Source of the DNA: Chloroflexota bacterium
GTDB lineage: Bacteria > Chloroflexota > Dehalococcoidia > JACQUE01
Length of the DNA: 5,781 bases
Direction of reading: 5' to 3'
NCBI GenBank assembly: GCA_016210425.1
Contig: JACQUE010000231.1
Coordinates: 1 to 5,781, forward strand
In this document: one piece after another, positions 1 through 5,310 of the stretch
Numbering within the stretch: position 1 is the first letter of the stretch
How the letters are laid out: each line of letters opens with the position of its first letter
The notes under the pieces: generated by a model
Databases searched by the model: none
The model's input: the letters and a program-made list of their open reading frames with translations, nothing else
Told to the model about the DNA's origin: nothing
Program-made: the position numbers and the translations under genes

Positions 1-1
1 G

Positions 2-178
2 GAGATAACGGTCCAGGGACATCCGATCTATTCAGTTGATGGCGCCGGCGACCGCAGCTTCTACTTCCAGAGTGGCGCCTGGGTGATCTGGCTCCAGACA
101 ACGGGTAAAGACCCCCTCTCCATCGTCACGGATGGCATCGTGAAGTTCCCTGACGGCGGGCCGCGCGGTGGCTACTAA
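2..178 (+). CDS. C-terminal fragment of an unrecognised protein (5' end outside window)
   Basis: An open frame runs from base 2 to a TAA at 176-178 and encodes the last 58 residues of a protein that begins upstream. The fragment is rich in beta-prone and aromatic residues (HPIYSV, RSFYFQSGAWVIWLQ) and ends in a Gly/Pro-rich tail (PDGGPRGGY), with no transmembrane helix. The alternating pattern looks like the end of a beta-sheet domain, perhaps an extracytoplasmic or lipoprotein-carrier-like fold, but no family motif is visible and I do not assign a function. The stop lies only 30 bases before ccmF, on the same strand and with no terminator between, so it is probably the preceding gene of the same operon. 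The frame is supported by its direct run into the ccmF leader and its GC-rich third positions. Confidence 0.6.
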   Translation, partial: EITVQGHPIYSVDGAGDRSFYFQSGAWVIWLQTTGKDPLSIVTDGIVKFPDGGPRGGY

Positions 179-194
179 AAGACGGGACGCTAGC

Positions 195-200
195 GGAGGT
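195..200 (+). promoter_or_regulatory. Ribosome binding site of ccmF
   Basis: GGAGGT, a near-perfect Shine-Dalgarno sequence, lies 8 bases before the ATG at 209. It fixes the start of ccmF and makes later in-frame methionines unlikely. Confidence 0.85.
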
Positions 201-208
201 AGCATCAG

Positions 209-2224
209 ATGACGGAACTAGGTAGGGTAGCCCTTATCGTTGCCCTTGCCCTCTCGGTATATGTGGCGATAGCGTCTGTAACCGCGGCTCGCAGCGGGCT
301 GCCCAAGCTGCTGGTGAGCGCCCGCCGGGGTGTGATCGCCGTGGCCGCCTTCGTTACGCTGGCTTCGGCCGCCCTTCTCTACGCCATTCTCACCCATGAC
401 TTCCAGGTCCACTACGTCTACCAGTACAGCTCCCGTGAGATGTCCGTCTTCTATCTGGTCTCGTCCTTCTGGGCGGGCAATGAGGGGTCTCTCCTGTTGT
501 GGGCCTGGCTGCTCTCGGTCTTCGGGCTGATAGTGCTGCTGCAAACGCGGCGCGAGAACCGCGAGATATCCCCCTACGTCGTGTCCATCATAATGGTGGT
601 GGAGGCCTTCTTTCTGATGCTGGTGGTCTTCGTAACGGACCCCTTCAAGCGGAGCATCGGCATCCCTCCCGACGGGCAAGGGCTCAATCCCCTCCTTGAA
701 AACCCGGGCATGTTCTTTCATCCTACAACCCTTTACCTGGGCTACGTCGGCTTTACCGTCCCCTTCGCCTTCGCGACGGCCGCGCTTATCACCGGTCGAT
801 TAGGCGACCAATGGCTGCGCAGCACGCGGCGCTGGACTCTTTTCGCGTGGATGTTCCTTGGACTTGGCAACCTCTTTGGCGGGCAGTGGGCGTACGTGGA
901 GCTGGGTTGGGGCGGTTGGTGGGCCTGGGACCCGGTAGAGAACGCATCGGCAATGCCTTGGCTGACGGGAACCGCTTACCTCCACTCCGTCATGATCCAG
1001 CAGCGGCGCGGCATGCTCAAGGTCTGGAACATAGTCCTGATCGACATCACGTTTGCCCTGTCGATCCTGGGAACCCTGCTCACGAGAAGCGGGATTCTCT
1101 CCTCAGTTCACTCCTTCGGCCTCTCTAACCTGGGGCCCTTCTTCGTGGGCTTCCTGCTGCTGATCCTCTTTGTCTCGGCGATCCGTCTCATCCAGCGCCT
1201 GCCCAACCTGCGCTCCTCCAATGAGCTGGACAGCCTTGTGAGCCGCGAGAGCGCCTTCCTCTTTAACAACCTCATCTTGCTGGGTGCGGCCTTCGCTACA
1301 TTGTGGGGGACGCTCTTCCCCCTGGTTTCAGAGGCTGTGCGCGGAGTCAAGATCACGGTTGGGCCGCCCTTCTTCAATCAGGTGAACGGGCCAATCCTGC
1401 TGGCGCTCATCCTACTCATGGGCATATGCCCGCTTATCGGCTGGCGCCGCGCCTCCACGGATAACCTGGTGCGCAACTTCCTCTATCCCGCTATGGCTGG
1501 GATCATTGGGAGCATCCTACTATACGCTGTCGGCATACGTCAGAAGTATGCTCTCATCATCTTTACTCTCTGCATCTTCGTGGCGACCACCATTCTGATA
1601 GAGGTCTATCGCGGCGTACGCTCTCGCCATCGTAGCACGGGGGAGAACTACCTGGTCGCGCTGCCTGCCCTGGTCTGGCGGAACAAGCCGAGGTATGGTG
1701 GTTACATTATTCACCTCGGGATCATTCTAATGGCCGTAGGCGTAGCAGGCTCCACCTTCTACGATACGGAGGTAAGCGGGGTGCTTTCCAAGGGCGATTC
1801 CATAAGCATCAAGAACTATGTCCTCACCTACAACGGCCTTACCAGCTACCCAACGGCCAAGCGAGACGTAGTCTCGGCCAGCCTTACGGTAAAAGACAAT
1901 AAGGGCAAGTACATAACGACCCTAAACCCCGCCAAGACCTTCCATGAGAATCATCAGGAGACACCCACCACTAGTGTGGACATTAAGACCGGGCCCATTG
2001 AGGAGCTCTACACGATTCTGAACGGTTGGGAAACGGACGAAACCGCCTCCTTCAAGATCATTGTCAATCCCCTTGTTCAATGGCTTTGGATAGGTGGCGG
2101 GGTTATGGTCTTTGGTTCCTTCATCGCCTTCTTGCCTGACGCCCGAGAGAGGCGGCGGGCTGAAGTAAGAGAGGCCATGACTGTTGGCCTGCCCGTAAGG
2201 GAACTGGTGGCCCATGAAACGTAG
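209..2224 (+). CDS. ccmF: Cytochrome c haem lyase subunit CcmF
   Basis: CcmF takes haem from holo-CcmE and joins its vinyl groups to the cysteines of apocytochrome c on the outer face of the cytoplasmic membrane. The 671-residue product is close to the usual CcmF length and has about 15 predicted membrane helices. The tryptophan-rich haem-binding WWD motif spans about residues 233-252 (GWGGWWAWDPVENASAMPWL). Four histidines match the conserved ligand positions of E. coli CcmF: H171 (MFFHPTT) and H301 (SSVHSFG) outside the membrane, H259 (YLHSVM) and H502 (YIIHLG) in helices. The N-terminal family block reads WAGNEGSLLLW at 88-98, with Asn where many proteobacterial proteins have His. A soluble domain of about 100 residues (about 520-620) precedes the last helix (about 623-643), as in the family. 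A strong Shine-Dalgarno site supports the start, and the 3' end overlaps the next gene by 11 bases. Confidence 0.97.
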   Translation: MTELGRVALIVALALSVYVAIASVTAARSGLPKLLVSARRGVIAVAAFVTLASAALLYAILTHDFQVHYVYQYSSREMSVFYLVSSFWAGNEGSLLLWAWLLSVFGLIVLLQTRRENREISPYVVSIIMVVEAFFLMLVVFVTDPFKRSIGIPPDGQGLNPLLENPGMFFHPTTLYLGYVGFTVPFAFATAALITGRLGDQWLRSTRRWTLFAWMFLGLGNLFGGQWAYVELGWGGWWAWDPVENASAMPWLTGTAYLHSVMIQQRRGMLKVWNIVLIDITFALSILGTLLTRSGILSSVHSFGLSNLGPFFVGFLLLILFVSAIRLIQRLPNLRSSNELDSLVSRESAFLFNNLILLGAAFATLWGTLFPLVSEAVRGVKITVGPPFFNQVNGPILLALILLMGICPLIGWRRASTDNLVRNFLYPAMAGIIGSILLYAVGIRQKYALIIFTLCIFVATTILIEVYRGVRSRHRSTGENYLVALPALVWRNKPRYGGYIIHLGIILMAVGVAGSTFYDTEVSGVLSKGDSISIKNYVLTYNGLTSYPTAKRDVVSASLTVKDNKGKYITTLNPAKTFHENHQETPTTSVDIKTGPIEELYTILNGWETDETASFKIIVNPLVQWLWIGGGVMVFGSFIAFLPDARERRRAEVREAMTVGLPVRELVAHET

Positions 2225-2705
2225 CATCGCCGTCTTGACAGTCGTCGTCTTCCTGCTTGCCGTCCGCGTCGTGCCGGCCTACGCCGATACTACCGTGCGC
2301 GATATCGAAAAGGAGTTGATGTGTCAGTGTGGCTGCACGATGATCGTGGAAGCCTGCACGTGCGGCACCGCCGACCAGATACGCGACGTCATCAAGACCA
2401 AGCTGGAGGGCGGCGCGGACAAGAAGGGCATCCTGGCCTACTTCGTAGGCCAGTACGGCGAGAGGGTGCTGTCTGCGCCGACTAAGAAGGGCTTCAACCT
2501 GACGGCGTGGATATTGCCCTTCGCAGCCGTTGCCGCCGGCGCCGTCGGTCTCTATCTCATCCTGCGCATCTGGGTGTTGCAGGGGGCGGCACGCAAGGTG
2601 GAACTGGAGGCGGCGGGGGCCGAGGCTGGCGAGGACACGGAGCTCTACCGGCAGCGGCTGGCGACGGAGTTTGCGAAATACCAGGAGATGGACGAGGTCC
2701 CATGA
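2214..2705 (+). CDS. ccmH: CcmH-family thiol protein with CxCGC...CxC cluster
   Basis: CcmH is the membrane-anchored thiol-redox component that keeps or presents the apocytochrome CxxCH cysteines reduced to CcmF. This 163-residue protein has a signal peptide (1-24, cleavage likely after AYA), the CcmH core, one TM helix at about 98-119, and a charged cytosolic tail (about 123-163). Family marks are the helix before the cysteines (RDIEKELMC) and YFVGQYGERVL at 76-86, matching the conserved CcmH segment. The usual LRCxxC is replaced by C37, C39 and C41 (LMCQCGC) followed by C48 and C50 (ACTCG), so there is no CxxC at the expected place. I recall related CxCGC forms in non-proteobacterial CcmH proteins. 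The start overlaps ccmF by 11 bases, implying translational coupling; a weak AAGGGA lies 11 bases upstream. It ends in an ATGA overlap with the next gene. Confidence 0.88.
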   Translation: MKRSIAVLTVVVFLLAVRVVPAYADTTVRDIEKELMCQCGCTMIVEACTCGTADQIRDVIKTKLEGGADKKGILAYFVGQYGERVLSAPTKKGFNLTAWILPFAAVAAGAVGLYLILRIWVLQGAARKVELEAAGAEAGEDTELYRQRLATEFAKYQEMDEVP

Positions 2706-3157
2706 TAACGATAACTGCCCTTATGGTTGTCCTTGCGGCGGTTGCCTTCGTCGGATTCCCGCTCCTTGATGTCTCTGAGGAGGAGCGCGAGGCGCGGGAG
2801 AACGCCGATCTGAACGAGCTCCTGCTGGAGCGCGACTCCATCTTTGCGGCTATGAGCGAGCTTGACGCGGATCACTCTATAGGGACCCTCAGCGATGGCG
2901 ACCATGCCCAGCTCAAGGCCTCCTACGAGGAGAAGGCGCTCAAGGTGCTGAGGGCCCTCGACAAGCTCTCTTACGATGCCAGCCTCGGCGTTGAGGCGCT
3001 CCATGAGGACGAGATCGAGCGGCAGGTCGAGGAGCTGCGGCGAGGCAGGGTTGCCTCGGCGGCCTCTCCTGCGAAGTTCTGTAGGCGCTGCGGCACCGCC
3101 CTTGAGCCTGACGACAACTACTGCTCGTCCTGCGGCTCAGCACGGGAGGGGATGTGA
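2702..3157 (+). CDS. Membrane-anchored zinc-ribbon protein with CcmI-like hairpin
   Basis: This 151-residue protein starts at the ATG inside an ATGA overlap with ccmH, so it is translationally coupled. It has an N-terminal TM helix (about 3-22), an acidic linker (DVSEEERE), a helical hairpin at about 43-83 (ERDSIFAAMSELD, then SIGTLSDGDHAQL), and a C-terminal zinc ribbon with C127, C130, C141 and C144 (CRRC, ten residues, CSSC). The TM-plus-hairpin layout, with the LxELD...G.L pattern, resembles the start of CcmI, whose cytosolic loop binds CcmF/CcmH partners. The C-terminal TPR of CcmI is missing. If the topology matches CcmI, the hairpin and ribbon face the cytoplasm, where zinc binding is plausible. 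An in-frame longer start within ccmH was rejected because the added residues are an out-of-frame reading of ccmH. Real gene: very likely; role in cytochrome c maturation: inferred from position and hairpin. Confidence 0.85.
   Translation: MITITALMVVLAAVAFVGFPLLDVSEEEREARENADLNELLLERDSIFAAMSELDADHSIGTLSDGDHAQLKASYEEKALKVLRALDKLSYDASLGVEALHEDEIERQVEELRRGRVASAASPAKFCRRCGTALEPDDNYCSSCGSAREGM
3144..3150 (+). promoter_or_regulatory. Ribosome binding site that decides the start at 3157
   Basis: GGGAGGG ends 6 bases before the ATG at 3157 and only 3 bases before an alternative GTG at 3154. The spacing and the TGATG stop/start overlap favour ATG 3157. Confidence 0.7.
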
Positions 3158-4353
3158 TGAAGCGTTTGGCGCTACTGCTGCTTGTGGGGCTCTTGCTGCT
3201 GCCGGTTGCGGCGATGGCCGACGGTGATAACGGGACGCTAAGCGGCAAGGTTGTGAACAAGACGGCCAATGGCAGCCAGGTGCAGCCCCTAGAGGTCACA
3301 CTTAAGATACTCACCGGAGAAAACGAGGAGACCAAGGGGACGGTGACGACCGACGCCCAGGGCAACTTCAAGTTCACCGGCCTCGCCACCACGTCCGACC
3401 GTCTCTACCAGGTCTCGGCCATCTTTCTGGGTACCGAGTATCGCAGCGAGCCCGTCGGCTTCGGGCCGCAGGAGAGCAGCAAAGAGGTCGAACTGCCGGT
3501 CTACGATACGACAGAGAGCGACCAGGGTATACGCATCGATCGCGCTCACGTGATCGTGGACATCGACCCTGAGAGCAAATATCTGCGTGTTATGCAGATC
3601 TATTCCTTCGTCAACCCTGGCGACAGGGCCTACATCGGCAAGTCGTCCGAGGGCTCCTCCAAGCGCGCGACCGTTCGCCTGACAGTCCCCGGAGATGCAG
3701 AGATGGTGCAGGCCAACGTCGAAGTGGCGCCGGCCGAGGTCTCGGCCCAGACGATGCAGGTGGCCGTCAGTTCGCCCATCGCGCCTGGGCAAACGGATAT
3801 TGTCCTCTCCTACCTGCTAGCGTACACCGCATCTCGCCTCTCCTTGCGCACCTCGGTGCCCTACGAGGCCCGCACCTTCGACGTTTACTTCGTGGATGTG
3901 GGCGCCAAGGCCTCCAGCTCCCAGTTACCTAAGGGGGATACGTTCGCCAACAAAGACTCCAAGTTTCTTGTTCTCTCCGGCGAATCGCTTCCGGCGGGGA
4001 GCCCCATCTCCATCGACTTTCGTAGCCTGCCGCTGGGCAACGGCAAGGGCGGCATCGACACAAAGTGGTTCATCTTCGGGGCTATCGGCATCGGAGCGGT
4101 GCTGGCTGCCGCCTACCCCATCGCCCGCCGCAAGCGACAGCCACGGCTGCGCCCGGCCTACATCGCGCCGGTGGATGATCGGGACCTGGAGGCGGAGCGC
4201 CGGGACCTGGTGCTGGCCCTAGCCGATCTGGATGACCAGCTTGAGCGGGGCGAGATACCGGAGGCCAGCTACCGCGCGCTGCGTGCGCAGAAGAAGCACA
4301 CCCTGGCGGAGCTCCTGGCGAGACAGCGCGAGGCAGCGGAGAGGCAAGGCTAG
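3157..4353 (+). CDS. Secreted, membrane-anchored transthyretin-like domain protein with cytosolic CcmI-like hairpin
   Basis: The 398-residue product has a signal peptide (1-21, AMA cleavage), a carboxypeptidase-regulatory-like (transthyretin/Ig-type) domain at about 24-115, and a second beta-rich domain at about 120-300. The first domain shows the usual marks: GTLSGKVVNKT, then TTDAQGNFKFTGL, then YQVSAIFLGTEY. After a TM helix at about 304-323 come a basic stop-transfer segment (RRKRQPR) and a cytosolic helical hairpin at about 347-387 (LADLDDQLERGEIPEASY). The hairpin resembles the CcmI loop and aligns without gaps to the one in the preceding gene; a SHOCT-like hairpin is an alternative reading. 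The topology is well defined: large extracytoplasmic part outside, hairpin inside. No catalytic residues are visible, so a scaffold or apocytochrome-handling role is only an inference from the operon. The ATG at 3157 overlaps the previous stop by one base; GTG at 3154 would add one residue. Confidence 0.85.
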   Translation: MKRLALLLLVGLLLLPVAAMADGDNGTLSGKVVNKTANGSQVQPLEVTLKILTGENEETKGTVTTDAQGNFKFTGLATTSDRLYQVSAIFLGTEYRSEPVGFGPQESSKEVELPVYDTTESDQGIRIDRAHVIVDIDPESKYLRVMQIYSFVNPGDRAYIGKSSEGSSKRATVRLTVPGDAEMVQANVEVAPAEVSAQTMQVAVSSPIAPGQTDIVLSYLLAYTASRLSLRTSVPYEARTFDVYFVDVGAKASSSQLPKGDTFANKDSKFLVLSGESLPAGSPISIDFRSLPLGNGKGGIDTKWFIFGAIGIGAVLAAAYPIARRKRQPRLRPAYIAPVDDRDLEAERRDLVLALADLDDQLERGEIPEASYRALRAQKKHTLAELLARQREAAERQG

Positions 4354-4359
4354 AAGGAG
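4354..4359 (+). promoter_or_regulatory. Ribosome binding site of the Met/His-rich protein gene
   Basis: AAGGAG follows directly after the previous stop codon (4351-4353) and lies 7 bases before the ATG at 4367. It supports that start over in-frame upstream codons, whose translation would be an Arg-rich shadow of the preceding gene. Confidence 0.8.
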
Positions 4360-4366
4360 AGGGAGC

Positions 4367-4825
4367 ATGAAGCGAATCGCCATGACAGTGCTGGGAGTCC
4401 TCCTGATAGCGGGAGGCGTCCTCGGGGGACTGCGGCTGACCGGCACGGCCCAGGCCGAGGACCCGCAAACGGCGAAGGCGGAGGCCGCGCCGGGCGATGC
4501 CTGGCAAGCGATGCACGAGGCCTGTACGAAAGGCGATCTCGACGCGATGCGGGGCATCATGGAGGACCTGGGTGTGGACTGGGACGCGATGCACCAGGCC
4601 TGTGGCAGCGGCGACATGAGCGGCATGTTCGGGGCGATGAAGGCGGCCCATGGTGGAGACCTGGAGGCTATGGATGACGCGATGGACGAGATGCACGGCG
4701 ACGAGGGGACGGGCAGTCACTGCGGCGGAGGCCAGATGGGCTCAGGCATGGGCGGAATGCACGGCCAGGCTACCGGGATATCCATCGAGGGGGGCCGGCT
4801 CAGCCCCATGATGGGCATGCATTAG
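4367..4825 (+). CDS. Secreted Met/His/Cys-rich repeat protein, family not recognised
   Basis: I do not recognise this 152-residue protein. It has a signal peptide (1-30, AQA cleavage; an N-terminal anchor is possible). The mature part of about 122 residues contains 16 Met, 7 His and 3 Cys, many in MxxM or MH contexts. Two clear repeats 26 residues apart read W-x-AMH-x-AC-xx-GD: W46 to M61 (AWQAMHEACTKGDLDAM) and W72 to M87 (DWDAMHQACGSGDMSGM). A weaker third copy at 90-102 (AMKAAHGGDLEAM) lacks the Trp and Cys. The C-terminus is glycine-rich with HC, MGSGMGGMHG and a final MMGMH. This composition suggests extracytoplasmic binding of a soft metal such as copper(I), or of haem; that is inference only. 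Its place 32 bases before ccmE and after CcmFH-linked genes suggests a role in haem or metal handling for cytochromes or oxidases. Acidic repeats could also mean a structural helical bundle. Confidence 0.85.
   Translation: MKRIAMTVLGVLLIAGGVLGGLRLTGTAQAEDPQTAKAEAAPGDAWQAMHEACTKGDLDAMRGIMEDLGVDWDAMHQACGSGDMSGMFGAMKAAHGGDLEAMDDAMDEMHGDEGTGSHCGGGQMGSGMGGMHGQATGISIEGGRLSPMMGMH
4508..4603 (+). repeat. Internal direct repeat in the Met/His-rich gene
   Basis: The 18-base units at 4508-4525 and 4586-4603 (GCGATGCACNAGGCCTGT, differing only G/C at N) are identical at 17 positions and lie 78 bases, or 26 codons, apart in the same frame. They encode the AMH-E/Q-AC core of the two protein repeats. The near-identity includes third codon positions, which suggests an internal duplication or strong codon preference. 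Confidence 0.75.
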
Positions 4826-4845
4826 GCCGGTTCGTGGCCAGGGAC

Positions 4846-4853
4846 GAGGAGGT
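4846..4853 (+). promoter_or_regulatory. Ribosome binding site of ccmE
   Basis: GAGGAGGT, a strong Shine-Dalgarno sequence, lies 4 bases before the ATG at 4858. The 32-base gap between the genes (4826-4857) shows no terminator; a GGCC-7-GGCC match there is too short and has no U-tract. Confidence 0.8.
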
Positions 4854-4857
4854 CTAA

Positions 4858-5301
4858 ATGCAGAGGCCTACGAATATACAACCAACCCAGGCCCGGGCGA
4901 GAAAGGGCAAGCGCAAGCGAAGGTTCCTGATCGCGGGCGGCATCGTCCTGCTTATTATCGCTTATCTGGCGTATGCGGGTTTCAAGAGTTCGGCGCACTA
5001 CTACCTTACCGTCGACGAGATGCTTGCCAAGGGAGAGGCCGCCTACAACGAGCAGCAGATCCGCCTGGGCGGCAAGGTCGTCGAGGACAGCGTAAAGTAC
5101 GATGGCCTGGGCAAGGCGCTGAAGTTTACCGTAAGCGGCGGTGACAGGAGCGTGCCGGTCGTCTACACCGGCGTCGTGCCCGACACCTTCAAGCCGGGCG
5201 CCGACGTTGTGCTCGAAGGGCGTCTCAACCGCAGCAACGTCTTCGAGGCGGAGCAGCTTATGGCCAAGTGCCCCTCCAAGTTCGTGCCTTTCGTTAAATA
5301 G
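4858..5301 (+). CDS. ccmE: Haem chaperone CcmE, Cys type with CxxxF motif
   Basis: CcmE binds haem covalently outside the membrane, after loading by CcmABCD, and hands it to CcmF. The 147-residue protein has a basic cytosolic N-terminus (RARKGKRKRR), a TM anchor at about 23-41, and the OB-fold domain at about 46-137 with family segments YYLTVDEML, IRLGGKVVEDSV, VVYTGVVPDTFKPG and VVLEGRL. The haem-attachment site, HxxxY in E. coli, reads C138-P-S-K-F142 (AKCPSKFVP). Cys in place of His places it with the Cys-type CcmE proteins known from archaea and Desulfovibrio, but those usually keep Tyr at the last position; here it is Phe (TTC at 5281). The protein ends five residues after F142, so the long flexible tail of E. 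coli CcmE is missing. Start choice is fixed by a strong ribosome site. It is followed nine bases later by ccmA. Confidence 0.93.
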   Translation: MQRPTNIQPTQARARKGKRKRRFLIAGGIVLLIIAYLAYAGFKSSAHYYLTVDEMLAKGEAAYNEQQIRLGGKVVEDSVKYDGLGKALKFTVSGGDRSVPVVYTGVVPDTFKPGADVVLEGRLNRSNVFEAEQLMAKCPSKFVPFVK

Positions 5302-5310
5302 GGTTCCCTC

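Noticed and set aside
218..721. Minus-strand open frame of 167 codons inside ccmF
   Set aside because: It lies fully opposite the conserved N-terminal part of ccmF; its translation is low in hydrophobic structure and has no recognisable motif.
2507..2701. Possible longer start for the zinc-ribbon gene inside ccmH
   Set aside because: The added residues are Gly/Arg-rich and out of frame with ccmH; the ATGA overlap start at 2702 gives a normal TM helix.
3289..3792. Minus-strand open frame of 167 codons opposite the transthyretin-like gene
   Set aside because: Arg/Asp/Gly/His-rich shadow product; the plus strand has a clear signal peptide and domain pattern over the same bases.
4232..4366. Possible longer start for the Met/His-rich gene
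   Set aside because: The added 45 residues are Arg-rich out-of-frame reading of the preceding gene; the ATG at 4367 has a good ribosome site and starts a clean signal peptide.
4082..4720. Long minus-strand open frame (about 212 codons) opposite the transthyretin-like and Met/His-rich genes
   Set aside because: It is antisense to two well-supported genes, and its product is a Pro/His/Arg/Ala-rich string without domain features, typical of a GC-rich shadow frame.
4823..4842. GGCC inverted match between the Met/His-rich gene and ccmE as a terminator
   Set aside because: The stem is only about four pairs, there is no U-run, and the ccmE ribosome site follows directly.
5300..5309. AGGG-TT-CCCT inverted repeat before ccmA as a regulatory hairpin
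   Set aside because: The two-base loop and four-pair stem are too small to be a credible structure; chance is the simpler explanation.
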